From Promerops cafer (taxonomy: Eukaryota > Chordata > Aves > Passeriformes > Nectariniidae): a stretch of 64,000 nt of DNA. Below, in pieces: positions 23,901-38,900 of this stretch. The stretch lies in the NCBI GenBank assembly GCA_013398275.1, contig VZSE01010765.1:311251-375250 (forward strand), in the 5' to 3' direction. Positions within the stretch are counted from its first letter, which is position 1. Each line of letters starts with the position of its first letter. The position numbers and the translations under genes were made by a program. The notes under the pieces are model-generated. The model had not been told where the DNA came from. It made no database searches and saw nothing but the letters and a program-made list of their open reading frames with translations.

Positions 23901-26900
23901 TGTGTAGTTCATATATGGGTGTTAAGACTTTAAACATTTTGTACCAGTATTCCATTATTGAGTAGCTTTAGCAGACTCCATGTCTCTCCAATATGGAGAG
24001 CTGGCTAGGTCTGGGAAAGAAAGCACTGACATACTTGATTATTTCCCCTTGAACACCTTAAGCATGAAGAAATAAAAATAAAAAAAGCAATAACTCTGGC
24101 CCAAGGTTCTTTCTGCCTAGAGTCCTTACAGACTTCCTAGAGGAAGCAAGTTACAGTTTATATTTGAAATAAACTTTTATAGTAGGATTGACCATTTAAT
24201 TGGGCCAAATTACTTATTACACCTTTGCTGAACAGATAGCTACAGACAGGTAGAGGCTGTGGAAGAAGCAGAATGACTGGGAGCCATCCACAGGCTGCAT
24301 TACTGCAATGCCAAGATCTATTTCCTGCAAAAAAATACTGTTGGACACTTTTCTCCATTTCCCTGCTTATTATCTGTAGCTGTATTTTGGTGTTTCAGTA
24401 TCTTAAGTCTAGATCTAGTAACCACAAGGCATGCCTCAAAGTTTTCCGTGGTAGATCTAAATTCAGTTGTATAATTAATGCTGTAATTATTACAATTTTC
24501 TCTTTCATTAGCTTAGAAAATAACCTAATGTGTTGATATTTAATTAAGCGTTTTTATTTGCCTAATCATTATTCATTAATGTAGCTTTTAAAATGGGTTT
24601 TCCTTTTCTTTACTATTTCTGCTGGGAAACTGAATATGAACAGAGTAGCTGGAGAACACAAGTTGGGTGATCTAGTGCACCATGAAGAAAAAACACTAAA
24701 ATCCCGTTGTCCTGTTATTGGGAAGGAGTTTCTCTTTTGCATTTTGTGCCGGTGCAAGGGAATATCCAGTAGTTGCTGAGATATTGTGTGATATGGTGAA
24801 GCAGCACTTTATTGCTTTAAAGCCCTCTGATTTGCTCTGCACTGGTCAGGCACACAATTTTGTCAGGTGATATAGCAGATGATTTTGGGACAGGCGTGTC
24901 AACGTCGGAAGAGTGAGCTTTTGTGTGCTGTTCATCTTTCCCTTCTGGCTCTTTTTTCCATGTGCATGGTTTCATTAGCACAGGTGGTGTTATGCTCAAG
25001 GTTGTAATTCAGGAGCAGCCTGTATTGCTCTTATGACTAACAACAGGGAAATTGCATCTCTGGCAAGCAGGTTGTTACATGCTGGGTTTAGACACCAAGC
25101 TCACAATTTTTTATGGTGTTTTTGAAAACAGAAACCATTGTGAAATAAATGCAAGTGCATGAAAACGCTTCTTTGGAACTGGTTTTTTTCCTTCCTGGCA
25201 TCCTTGTGCTTTGGGAAGCCACAAACCTATGTAATTCTTTGTTGGTAGTACAGTCTCTATCCTTCACTGCTATGATGTATCAGAACTCAAAACACATGCT
25301 TGGTACCTTATTTCTAAGAGAGTTTTAAAATACTAGACTTCTGTGGTTTAAACACTCAGTCCCTGTTAGCTAGACTATATGGATAAGTGGGAACTGCTGC
25401 TACTGGAATGTTGGTGAGAAGCAGGGGCTTACATTGTTGTGTTCTGTTTTGCCCTTCCTTAGAGCCACGTATTTGGCCTAACTGGGCTTTGGATCAGAGT
25501 ACTTCCAGTTGAGAACAAACCATTTAATTGACTTGCAGAGTTAAATTTCTGAAGTGGGATTCCCCAAGCTTCTGCTCTGTTTCTAGATGAAGGGATTTGG
25601 AGGCAAGCCGAAGTACTTCAAATGTATGCCGTAGAAGTAAACAAACATTGGGCACAAGAACTAAAAAATAAAATAAAAATTAATTAATCTGAGAATTGAC
25701 TGTGGCAGGCTGATGGGTGGAAATATGACTGATGGGTGGATAACTGTGGTATGTTTTATTTAACATACTCAAGTCAGTTGTTTTTTTGTTGTTTTTTTTT
25801 TTTTAGGGAGAAGGATCTTAATGCAAAGTTTATTATTTCAATGGAAAAAAATAAAACAACAATCACAAACTTAAAGGTGAGTAAACACAATTTATAAAAG
25901 GAAGTCACAACTCAATAGCTGCCAAAATATGATTGGACAAAACCGTGATGCTTGCTGCACTGTGGTCAATAGCCTCTAGTTGTTAAAATACAGCATTAAA
26001 ATAATCTTTGGGGAAACCAGGTTACCCTGTTAACTTGCTATGCTGTAGTTTTCTGAAGACCACTCTATAGGCTCTATCTCATCATTTCTTCAAAGGTTTA
26101 TCACTCAGGTCATTACTTAGCTAGGAGACGAAAGCCAGCAATAGAGTAGAGTATGTTTCTCATAGCTATTAAATCTTTGCTTCATCTGTAGAAGTCTTCT
26201 GAAATTCCCGTGAAAATGAACCAAACCCAAAGTACCCATCACTTGCTATAACCTTTGCATGGTATATTTTAACATTTCTCTCAGCAAGAGAAGCTGTGTG
26301 CGGCAAATTGGATTTTGCAAGATAGTTTCTCATGACTAGGACTTTCAGTGTGTAGTTTCTTCAGAATGATTTGGAGCATGGTGAGTATTGCTGAAGTACA
26401 GTGTCAGCTGTCATGTCTTGAGCATGATGATTGCTTTAAACAGCAGGTGTGTCACACCTTTAATTATGACTCCATGTTGAAGTGCTGTTCATGGTGCAAA
26501 TGTCTCTGGCTCCTATAAATAATATGTGTAGGATAATTCCTGATTATAATAACATCATATATGGACCCATCTAACTGAACCTAAGTATTGTGACAAAAAT
26601 GTGCTGTGGGGTTGAGAAGCAGCAAGGTAAAATTCAAATAATTCCTGCTGTGCTGATTTATGACGTGGCTGTCTTTCTTGCTGAAGGGCATACCTCCTCC
26701 TAATTTTGTCAGTGTTGTTGGAATCGTAATCTGACCTGTCACTGTACATTTCTAAATGTGTATAGTCGTATGTTAGATTTGCATTCTGATTATTTATTGT
26801 CAAATGTTTTTAATTACTTCATCAGGATGTGTTGTACCAGCTCTATTTTCTTTTTTTTAATAGATACCAGAGGGTGCTACTGGAGACACAGGACGAGAAA

Positions 26901-29900
26901 GAACGAAAACGTTCACCTATGATTTTTCCTATTTCTCAGCAGACAGTAAAAGTCCCAGCTTTGTTTGTCAAGAAATGGTAGGATTTCTGAATGTTAATAA
27001 TTGATCTTTTTCCTTTCCCTTTTCTTTGGCTTGAAAGCATTCCATGAAACTTCTTTCCATTGAAAGTGCTTCTTCTATAATTTAGAAATTTTCTAGGTAC
27101 CTGAGAGTTTGAATTTTGCTTTATTCTTTTTTTTAAACTTATCTAACAATGGAAGTGGTATGTTTTCTAATACAGCAGGCTGAATGCCTTCTTTCAAGTT
27201 CTTTTGTCTGATTAGTGTTGTATAAGGTCAAGCTAGAAAACATCTCTAAGCACTGAAATTGGTTTTGAAAAGCTTTTTAGAAAAAAATCACTTCTGAGAA
27301 ACAAACATATAACTTTAATTCACTTAGAAACATTCTTACCTGTTTGAAGTGTGGTGTGGATTTTTTTGGCGGTGTTTTTTTTTTTTTTTTCCTTGGTCCA
27401 AAAGCCTTGGTACACATTGAAGAAGATTCTTTTTTCCTCCTTCCTTGATTATTCACCTTAGGAAAGGACAAAACAGTTTTTCTTTCTGCATAGTCAGAAC
27501 AAAAAATTAAACTCAGAGCTATAGGCATTACTCAGATGAACCGGTAGATCCTTTGTGACCTTGCATTTCATGTGAATGTTGAACTTTTCGGTTCTTTCCC
27601 ATTCCCTAATAAATTTATTAAGTGAATCTCAAGTAAGTTGTGATTGCTGACTTCTCTTCTGGTTTTGATGCTGTAAGCTTCAAGTGAAAGTAGTTCTTTC
27701 CCCTTAAATTAATGCAACAGTTTACTGAATATCCTGTAAGCCAGCTGGGTGCATACCTTCTTAGTATGTATCCCATCTATTCAGGAGCCCTTGAAATCAG
27801 AGATGCTGTAATGGCTAATCCTAAAAAGCCTCACAATTAAAACTACTCATAGGCAACAGTGAGTTGAAGCCATTTTTAAATATTTATGAGAATGACAAGT
27901 TTTGCCATTATATATATCACGACTCTAATTGATGAAGAATTTAGACTTGGAATTTTTCGTTTAACCATCAGGGTAAGTAATACATCCTCTTATTCTCTGA
28001 ATACTTCTTTTATTTCAGTGGGATATTAGGGTTTGATCATGTATATTCTTAAACATTCTGGATTGTTATTTCTTGATGATGTTCTTTTTTGTAACACATT
28101 TTTTTGCTGTGTTTTTTGAAATACCAGGAAACATACATTTTGTTTGGCCATCAATGTAGAAATACCCTGATTACTTCAGCACTGTGGCAAATTGAAGTAG
28201 TATAAATTATTTGATAGCAATGATTTGAACCTGAGATTCTAGTGAATGGTTTTAGGCAGGTGTTTCAGGCCATATGGCTTTTCTAGAATTTTAGCAAATG
28301 CTTTAAATTGAGCATTCAGTGTCAGTTATTTATTTATTTTAACTAAAGCTGCTTTGATCATGTATTTTTCTGCTCTGATTCTAAATGAAGCTTCTTCTCA
28401 TGCACCAGTTGTGACTTAAATTTATGGATATTTAATTCTTGGATTTTCTAGATACCTGCCTTTAGATACTTCTGGAAAGCTGTGTTAGACAAGACCACAT
28501 TAGAGGAACCTGAGGAAGAGATTCATGGTGTTAGTAGGCTGTTGCTGTTACAGTGCAGGTTATTTCCAGAATCCAATTCCAATTAGCTGTGAAATGGCAA
28601 AAAGTTAATTCTTGTCAAAAGAGCCATTTGCGAAGTAAAGTTGAATGTGTGCAAATAGATATCCAAGATGTAGTCTATATTGATGTCTGGTTTCCACATA
28701 TAGGTGATAAGTTTCCTTTTTCAAAGTTTTTCCTTCTGGTGCCATTTACCTGTTTCAGAGTGGGTCAGGTAGAGGCAAGATTACTATAACTTGCCCATGT
28801 CAGGAGTCTATAGAAACAAAAATAAATTTAAATGCCCATATAGTGATGGCTGTGCCAGTCTTGAGCAACAATTTTTTAAAGCTTATGGGTTTTATGATTG
28901 GTAATCATAGGATAAATCGTAAACATGGCTTCAATGTCTGTGTTCAATATTTTGCTGTTACGGTGTGTTCCACAGCCTTGGACACCTCCTTAATCTGTAC
29001 TGGCAGGAGTGTGAACTTCTCTTGCTCAGCTACAAAAATATTTTTTTCTCAGGTGTCGTTTTAATTACACTGTGTGTAGCACTTCGAAAATGAAAGGAGT
29101 TTTTAAACTATAGGAGTGCAATTCCTAAACATATGCTGCACAAGCTACTGTTATGCTTGTGTTAATGATTTCATATTTAATTGGAAGACTTTGTAGTTAA
29201 GCTCTTATCAAATTCCTGCAGAAATTACAGTTTACTGCACCAAAGGCATAGAAGGGCCTCTTTTTCACATTCATCTTGCCAGGGAATAAAATTGATCTTG
29301 ATTGTTGGTGATGTGGTTGCCTAGTGCCCATTGTTCATGATTGTTATATTTTTCCATTTGAAAGGCAGAAAAATAAGAAGTGTAAATCTGCCTAATACTG
29401 CATACCTTATTAATATGCCTTGTAGATGCAAAATACACTTTAGTATTCCAAAGTTAGAGTGGGGATGGCAATTTACCATCAAGCTTCTTAGTTTGCATTC
29501 TTGACTGAGAAACAAATAGAATTTTGATATTTGCTGCCCTTTTGTGACAAACCACTGTCCCGTCCAAATGGTCTTTTCTTCTAACCTGTATGTTAAGCCT
29601 TTGTGTTCAGACAGGGCTGACCGTACCTGTCTACCTCAAATCACATGCAAGACATAACACAAATTTTTAAAAAGGAAAATTCCATCAAAAGAGTAGTGCA
29701 TAAAGACTTGGTGAGGTAAAAACTTGGACACAGAGAAAAATAGGGGAAGAATAAAGTAGCTTTGGCTGATCTTTATATTGTTCTTGTTTGAGAAATATAA
29801 CTGGTTACAACACTGTAACGCCTTTGCTTGAGGGAAGGTCAAGTGAAGTATTCCAAAGGCACATTTGAAGATTAGTGATTAAAGAAATTACCCAGCACTC

Positions 29901-32900
29901 CTTCCAGGGAGAAGCTGTGAGATTATACTGTGCTTGTGCCATTCACTGCTAAAAATGGATTGTATGCCTTGGAGAACTTAAACCACGTAAAGTGCAGACA
30001 AGTAGCCAAACTATGTGAAGCATCTGTGAGATTTTTGAAAATCATGTCTAGATGGTGAGACACAGACCTATATTTTAATTGGGAGAAATGTTGCACCAAG
30101 TGTTACTCCTTGCCCAGGGAGGGGTATGGATTGAAATGAGGGGTAATGATGATGAAAGGTCAGGCAAATCTGTGAGGGATGTTGGGGCCAGTATTGTAGA
30201 GGAAGGTGGTGAAGGCATCTGGTGAGAGCTGAATTTATTAGGTGAGAAGAGTCCCATATGATGATATGTGGAGGAAGGATCATTACTAGTTATTACATGT
30301 TGAAGGTAAAAGAGAAGGGGTTAAATGATGAAAGAGGGTCACTCACCACATTAAAAACAAGCTTCTGTGTTTGCCGGCCTAAAAAGCACTGCTACGTGAA
30401 AGCCACTTAGGGGGAAAATACAGAGTAGATTGTGGGTCATGTTCTTACACTTGATTAAAGCAAGAAAAGAAAACCAACCAAACAAAACCCTCCAAAAAGA
30501 CAAAGGAAGAAACGGACAGAACACCGAATGTTTCCTTTTTGACGGGGGACTGGACATTTGCAGAATGTGGAGAGTCGGTGAAGATACAAAAAGATAATAA
30601 CATGTATAAGATACGGAAAGGTAATAACAGTAATGAAAAGTGAACGGAGTAGCTGAGATTGCTGAAAGAAATTGCAGCTTTAGAAAAAAAAGTAGCAATT
30701 TGACATGTCAAGTATTCTGTGACAGAGAAAGAAATAAAAAATAAACCACTGCAGTGCTGTAAACGGAATATGGTAGTAAGACTTAGTATTTTATTTGAAA
30801 TATTAATTTCCTCTCCTATAGTAAATATGTGTTTTGCCATTGTGTTGTGGTATTCTTCAATATTTGTCATGCTGAGCTGATGGCAATCTTCTTCCCCAAG
30901 CTTCTGTTGACTTAACTTTTTTTTATTTTTAGGTTTTCAAAAATCTTGGTACGGATGTGCTTAAATCTGCTTTTGAAGGTTATAACGCCTGTGTTTTTGC
31001 ATATGGACAGACAGGATCTGGGAAGTCCTATACCATGATGGGAAATGCGGTATGTTGTGTTTTCATAGAACTATAGAATACCAGGTTGGAAGGCCCCTCC
31101 AGGATTGTTTGGTCCAACTTTTCTTGGCAAAAGCGTGGTCAAGACAAGATGGCCCAGCATCCTGTTCAGATGAATCTTGAAAGTGTCGCTTGTTGGGGAA
31201 TCTACCACTCCCCTGGGAACATTATTGCAGTCGCTGATTGTTCTCATGAAAAGTGGTCCTCTTGTATCCAGTCCTATTCTCTGCAGGAGTAATTTGTATC
31301 TATTACCACTGTCTTCTGCATGTGACTCCTTGTACATAGGAGTCTCCATCTTCTCTGTAGGCACTTGTTAAATACTGGAACATGGTTATAAGGTCTCCTC
31401 TAAGCCTTTTATTCTCAAGGCTGAACAAATCCAGCTCTCTCCGCCTTCATTCACATGGCAGCTTCCCAGTCCTTTGGTCATCCTTGTGGCCCTTATCTGG
31501 ACCCTTTCCAGCCCGTCCACATCTTTGTATGGCAGAGACCAAAACTGAATGCAGTATTCTAGGTGTGGCCTAACAAGTGCTGAGGTAGAGTGGGATAATG
31601 ATGTTTTTATCTCTGCCCTGGTTGTTATGATGCAGTCCAGCATCCTGTTGGCTTTCTTTGCCAAACTGTTTGCTCATGTTGTGCTTGCTGTCCACAGGAC
31701 TCCCAAGTCCCTTTCCACAGAGCTGCTCTCCAGCCAGATAGATCCCAGCCTTTGCTGCACTCCTGGATTATGTTCTCTCATGTGCAAGATCTTGTATTTG
31801 TTGAACTCCATAAGGTTCTTGTTAGCCCACTATTCCATCTTATCCAGGTCTTCCTCCAGTGTGGCTGTCCTTTTTGAAGTGTCGACTTCCCCACTTGGTT
31901 TGGTGTCTTCATCAGTCCTTGTTGTGGTACACTTGGTCCCATTATTCAGGTCACTTATGAAGAGTTAAACAGCATTGGGCCCAATATTGATTCCTGGAGA
32001 CCTCACTTGTGACCGGTTTCCAGTTTTACAAGGAGCTGTTTGCCATCATCCTCTGAGTGCAGCCTGTAAGCCAGTTCCCACCCACCACACGGACCCCTTG
32101 TCTAGACCATAGCACGTTAGTTTCCTTAGCGGCAGACTGTGGGAAGCCGTGTTGAAAGCCTTGGAGAATTCCAGGTAGACAGTGTCCACTTCTTGTGTCT
32201 CCTCTTCTTCTGAGTGTCCACATCGAGTCAGCAGGTGTATATTTTTGTTGCAATGGATTAAAATGATGCTGTTGCAGGAGCATGTTTTTATGGAATTTTT
32301 GATACTTCTTCTGTCTGTACGCTACTAACCCCTCCATGTTTCACACCTTCTAGTAGTAATCAGAGGTTTTGGAAGCTGTTATGTATCTTTATAGAAAGAT
32401 ATTTATAGTTGGAAGAAGTTTGTTGAAGTGATGCTCAGTTGTTTTGGACAAAACCCAGTAATTTTTGTTCAGTAACAAAGCCAAAAATTTCAAATGTTAC
32501 TGCTGATTTTCTGTGCCCAACTTGAGACAAAAAAAAGGAGATACTGATTTTGAGAAAATTAATGATCAGCTTTTTCTGAAATACGTGCTTTTTAAACGTC
32601 TTTTGAAGAGTCAGAAGACTAAAATAGGTCCTTACAGAAGGCTGTCAGGTGAGAAGCAGAAATTGGGCATGACAGTAGTTCATCAAACCCTTATGAGATT
32701 ATACAGGAAATTTAATTTTGAGGATTATGTCCTGTTGAGCACTGCAGGAAGAGGAAAGTGTCATAGGAGGTATTTCGCAGTTTTTGAGTAAAGGATGGGA
32801 GTGGTTTCTCGCAGTTGCCTCTGTGACTGTCCAAGGCCAGAGAGAACCCGCTAAACTTCTGGGAGTGGATCAGTTTAGAAAGGCTGACTGATGAAGCCTG

Positions 32901-35900
32901 TTCACCAGGCAGCCTCTGCAGGTTTCATTCTTTAATCCTTGGGAAAAGAAATGTATTTTGTCTTCTCCCAGTAGAAATGAAAAGGGGAATATTAACACTT
33001 ATCCTTCTTTGGATAGAGCACTCTTCTGAAATGTAGTAAGATTGGGCTCTTTGCACCTCCTCTAGCTCAGGGGAGTAAATTAGCTGTAAATCTTTTTCTT
33101 TCAGTTGTCACAAAATAAGTAGCTTTATATTTATCTCAATATCATAAGCAGAACAGACTTTTGTAACCAGAAAAGATCTCGTGACCTAGGTGTGGATTTC
33201 TATTTCAGAAATTTATAAAAATGGCATTTTTATGAGACTGCTTCACTATATATAATGACTGTAATCATCAAACCAGTTTGCAAATGAATAGATGCTGAAG
33301 TTTGTTTGAGGCTATTCAATAATAAAGGTCTAATCTTCTTGGCATGGTACATAAATACTTTAATCTGGCTTTGTATGGAGTGCATATAAAGTATACTCAG
33401 CAGGCAAGTTAAATGCTTCAAAATTGATGGCCCTGTCAGAGAGACTACAGTGCTATAAGAAAACTTGAATTGGAAATAAGTATTCTTTTTTTCCCTACTT
33501 CTCTTTAAAAAGCCTGGGTTCTGTTCTCATTTTGTTTTCAGTATTTGCTGTTCTTGGCTCTGGAAGGCTTCTTCTACAATTCTATGTACAGAAATCATTT
33601 CAAGAAATATGTGGGCCATTTAGAATGTCGAGCAGAGATACTGAAATGAGCAGAGATCTATAAAATATCAGGAAAGTCAGACTTGGGTATTCAGAGAAGG
33701 CAAGACTATGGGGGATTAAAAATCTTCCAAAGACCTGAAAGGCTGCTATAGAAAGGAAGAGAATAATTTGCTCCTTAAGGTCAAGGTAGATGGGCAAAAC
33801 TCAGTACATTTAAATTGTAGTAAGGAGTTTTCTGGTTAGATAGCACAGAACAAGAACAGGCTTTTAATGAGAAAATTCAGCTTTGGAGTGAACTACCTAT
33901 TTTGGTTCTTCTGATTTCTGTGTTGGGAAACTGTGGGCCAGAAGAAAAAAAACCGGTCCAAGCTGCAGTTGATCCTGCCCTTCAGCTCTAGGGGGTGAAA
34001 AGGAGAAACTGTTTAAATATAGTTTCCAATAAAGAGTGTGCATTCTTTAAGATGTACATTTTACTAGCATAATACTCTGGGAACTATGTGTGCTTCCTTT
34101 CTCAACATTATATTGCTAAGGTTGAAATTACTCAATTAGAACTTGTACTTCCTATTTTAAGCCTCTCTTTGTGGTTGCTGAATTATGTCAGACACTAATG
34201 ATTTGCCTAAAACTTTGTGATAGATCTTCCATGTTTTTCCCCCTAAGCTTTAATTAAAACTATTCAGGTGTTTCCAAGCATGAGATGAAAGAAAAGTATT
34301 TTTCCTCTTCCATTGTTTAAAAAAAAATTAAAATAAAATGTGTGTGGGAATTTCCAACAGTGACCCATGAAACTTTACCTGGAAATAGAGATTGATAATT
34401 GACAGATATTGGGAAAGGCTGCTACTCTGTTGCCAGAGGCAACTGTCTGAAAGAAAAGCCTGATTAATCTGCAAGTTTCTCCCTTAATCTAGGATTCTTT
34501 TTGGTTTTGTTTTTTTTATCCCTAGGTACAGTCATGTTAAGAACTAGGAAAGATAGGAGCAGAGAATAGATTATTATTTCAAAGAATGAAGCTTAATTTG
34601 AGAAGGATAGACTCTGATTAAGAGGAGGAAGAAGCTGGGAAAAGGCAGAATGGAGGGATAAAGTATAATTAAAAAATAGAAGTGAATGGATGATGAATTG
34701 GGAATTTTGTCTAGGCAAAGGAAGGAGGAAGAGGAGCTTGGAGGTGGCAACTGGAACAAGATTGCTGTGACAGAGAATGAAGAAGGAAACTGAAGAATGA
34801 GGGCAGAGGGACCAGTATGGGCACAAACTCAAGTGAGCTTAGGCAAAAAGGGTTGGATTTTCATAGGGGTCCAAGCAGAAGAGAAGTCTTTGCCCATGGA
34901 GCACTTGCTCTGACAGAGTTTGGTGCAGGGGGAGTACATTGGCTTTGTGTTTTCCTGTTGCCAGTTATCTGTAGAATCCCACCAGGCAGACTCTCAGGTG
35001 CTTGGAGTTCCTGGTCTGTGTTGACATTGAATGTGTGGTCTGGCTTGTCCTAATTTGCATCCTGCTTAATTACAAGGCCCCTGACTCTAAACTCAAGAGC
35101 ATTTCTTGTCGCAATGGTGAATGGTTAATCCATCGCATTGAATCTCTTACATGTTTTTAGACTGGAGGGAAATCATAGCTGACAGACTGTTCTGTAAGCT
35201 GCTCTTGAGCCTGGACCTCTGACCCCAAAGCCCCTCTGTATGTGTATGTCCTGTCCTGTTACTCCAGGGAGCCATGGCTCTGAGGAAGTGTTACCTGCCA
35301 TCTCCCTGAAGCGGTGGGGAGATGTACTCAGCAGGTAGTTGGTCACCTACCTAATCAGACTTGGTGGGAATGGGGCAGCTGGGAGCAAGCACCCCTATGT
35401 CAGATGAGACCAGACCAGCGTGGCACTGTCCTGCTCCTCTGCTGCTGAGGAAAACCCTCACCATAGCTTACTGCTTGGCTGGAGAGGGCTCTTTCTGGAC
35501 CAGCAAGGAAAGCTGCATGCTAAGTTTCTGGGTATCTCAGTGGGATAGGTTTTACTCAGTTTGCTTCATTAAACCAACCAAGCATTTCATGCATAAAAAC
35601 TCCTTATCTGCAGAGACAAACATCCAGTAGTTAAGTATTGAATTTAATTTGGCTGGATTGTGGGATGTGGTGAATGAAGATGTAATTTTGTCATCGTGTA
35701 CTAATTTATTCAGAGGACCTGCTGCACTTTTCAGCACAGGAAGGACTGTGACCTGGAAATTGGGGGTTTGAATGAGACTGTCCCATGACTGTTTGTGTAT
35801 GGCTCTTGTCCTGTTCTCTGTGGTTGTTGCCAAGTCCACAGTGACATGAGATAGAAGCAGTTAAGATACTGGTGAGATAAGGCAGTTCATGACTTTATCT

Positions 35901-38900
35901 GGGGAGCCAGTATCTGCCTTAAGCAGTTGGGATTATTCAAATTGAATGAGAGGGACAAAATATATTCCAGTAGCAAGGAAATGAAGCTGGTTGTACATTC
36001 CACATACAAAAGGGTTAAAGTGGCAAGGTGACTACAGTTAAATAAAGGGCAAGAGAGTATTTGCTGAAAGGTTTTGATTTTTTCCCCTTTCTGGAGTCTT
36101 AACTCTCCACTAGTCATCTGGGGTTTTATTTTTCAAAATATATTGCACATGCATATATAGGCTTAGAATTAAGAATTGTTGTTATTGCAGGGTGATGCAG
36201 GTTTGATACCTCGAATTTGTGAAGGATTATTCAGCAAAATAAGTGAAAAAACAAAGCGGAATGAGGCATCCTTTCGGACAGAAGTCAGGTAGGTCTTGGC
36301 ATGTTAAGAGTTTGCAGGTTGTCAATCTTGTTTCAGTTACAACCAGTCTGTTTCACTTTATCTCTGGGAAAAGTGTGTATTTTTAAAAAATAACTTTTTA
36401 TGTTTGGCCTCAGTTCTATAATTGATTTTTGTTGGCACTTGTAGTCCAAATGCGCAGTACTTGTACCTTCAAGCCAAGAGCTGTGCATATTGTGTCATTT
36501 ATATGATAGTGCAAATGCCTTTGCTACTGGACAGCATCTTCTTTTTTTTTACCCTTTATTTCAGACTAACATTAGGGGATCTTGATCTTGCTAATGTCTG
36601 CTTTCTTTCCACTTCTTGCTTTTTTGGCTTCTTCCTTTATGATACAATACCTTGTTGTCATTATTATCTTAAGCCAATTTTGGATCTATGTTCTTTCTCC
36701 AAGCGTCTTGCTTTCAAACTTGTGTTAGTATGGCTTTCCTTTTATAAAAGGCTCTTGAATCAGTCAGTGGCTTTCTATTCTTTTTCTTTCAGTTATTTGG
36801 AAATTTATAATGAACGTGTGAGAGATCTTCTCCGACGGAAGTCATCAAAAACTAATAATTTACGAATACGGGAACATCCAAAAGAAGGCCCATATGTTGA
36901 GGGTAAAAACACTTTAATTGTTTTACACTGCATATTTTATTACCTTTATATATTCTAAAATGTAGTGTCTAATTGTATGGGGCATTTTATCTTTTAAAAT
37001 ATAAATTATGCTGGATGCAGTGCCTTACTTTGGTAAAAAGCATTGAAGGAATAGCTTCTGATTTTGCATCTCTACTTGCTTTCCCAATCCTAAAATTATT
37101 ACAGTGTTTTTTATCTGTGAATTTATAACACATTTTTAAGTAATGTTAAGAGACGCAATTGGCTTTAATAGTTTGTTGACTATAATTTATAAATCTTAGA
37201 TATTTAGATGAAATGAAAACCTATTAAGATCTAATTGTTTTAATCTGTTCTCTGCCACAGAAGGTTCATGTTTCTTGTGGGATTATGCTCATGTTATTCT
37301 ACTAAATAATTTAGTAAGATTGCGTATTTTTTTCTTTTTTACTGTAAATGTGTAAGTTATCCAATGTTCATTTGAAGCCTCATTCCTTTCCTTAGGTGAA
37401 AAACAAGTATGACAACAAACAATAATTGCAGCAATAGTTTGCAGCAGTGAGGGTAATTCGAATCTTTTTGTAAAGAAAATTAAAGGACATATATGAGCAT
37501 ACTGTAATACTCTGCTTTTCTTCAGACTTGTCTAAACATTTAGTCCAAAATTATGCTGATGTTGAGGAGCTTATGGATGCAGGAAATATAAACAGGACAA
37601 CGGCTGCAACTGGAATGAATGATGTTAGTAGCAGGTCACATGCCATCTTCACAATCAACTTCACTCAGGTAACAAAACAAAACTCTTTAGAGAGATTGGG
37701 CATGTTTCTTTAGAGCATTATGATCTGTTTGCTTATATGTAGTAGACTCCTTTTCTAATCACTCCTGCTCTTCGTTGTTGTTTTTGTGTAATACACCTGT
37801 CTTCTCAAGATCTGCTATTGCGAACAAGTTAAATTCAGTCATGTAATGAAAAAGGCCACTAAATTTGATTCAGTAAAAGTGCAGCATTTCTTAGCTTAAC
37901 ATAGTTCTCTTTGTTTTATTTTTTCTTTTCTGTAGGCTAAATTTGATTCTGAAATGCCTTGTGAAACTGTTAGCAAGATTCATTTGGTAGATCTTGCTGG
38001 AAGTGAGAGAGCAGATGCCACTGGTGCCACAGGGGTTAGATTAAAGGAAGGAGGGAATATTAACAAATCTCTAGTTACTCTGGGAAATGTAATTTCTGCC
38101 TTAGGTAAGTCTCTGGGTTTTGTGCTTATCTGTCTCGAGGTGTTTTTAGTCATTAAATATCTTTGTTTACTTACACAAATAATGGGCTAACACATTTTTG
38201 AAAATGAATGAAAAGATGTAATTTTAATTTTTTTCCTACCTCTTCATCACAGCTGATTTATCTCAGGATGCAACAAATCCTCTTTCAAAGAAGAAACAAG
38301 TATTTGTGCCTTACAGGGACTCGGTGTTGACTTGGCTATTAAAAGATAGCCTAGGAGGAAACTCCAAAACTATAATGATTGCCAGTAAGTGTTTTTAATT
38401 TACTCTTTTTGAATTCTGAATAGTTTGTGCTTAATAGGAGTGGATGTAAATATTTGGATTCCAGACGTTTTGTTAAGGCAGAACATGGTTTACACATCCT
38501 AGTGATTTCTTTCTTTCTGAGCTTTCTAGTAACACTATCTTTTACTTACACTCTGCACAGCATAATAAAAGCTTTGTGCATCTGGTCTGCACTGGTGTGT
38601 GAATAAGTTGCTGTTCCAAACCGTTGTTTTTTGTTGCATTAGTGGCAACCTGGTCTCTTTTGACATCCTGTGGGAAAGGCGGTCACTTTTATCTAACCTA
38701 AAAGCACACAACATTTTAACTTCTTGTCTAAATTTAATTATGATCAGTTGTCTTGAAAACTCTTATGGTTTCCTTTTTACCCCTAGGAAGGTCTGCAAGG
38801 ATCACTTAGGTTAAAACCCTACCTATGCCATATGTATTGCAGGTTTGTCAACAAATTGGAATGGGAATTCCATTCCCAAAAAAACAAAGTGAAGCCAGGA

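Larger units (their letters stand above)
8947..25806 (+). other. KIF16B: KIF16B intron 1 (about 16.9 kb)
   Basis: Large first intron from a gtgagt donor to a long T-tract and ttttag acceptor. It contains the downstream part of the CpG island, a short TATC-like run near 9434-9455, a CR1 scrap at 10846-10920, and two LTRs (12189-13004 antisense, 22786-23455 sense). Elsewhere (9141-10845, 10921-12183, 13010-22780, 23461-25806) I see only unique AT-moderate sequence with no supported exon, RNA gene or repeat. Confidence 0.85.

Noticed and set aside
31549..31968. 139-codon + frame in intron 4
   Set aside because: Antisense shadow of the minus-strand CR1 reverse transcriptase remnant.
32513..32791. 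92-codon + frame, lysine-rich
   Set aside because: No family resemblance or splice signals tied to KIF16B, and it is flanked by ordinary intron sequence. Treated as chance.
36422..36958. 178-codon + frame
   Set aside because: It is T-rich intron 5 reading straight into exon 6 and on into intron 6. The spliced KIF16B model explains the conserved part.
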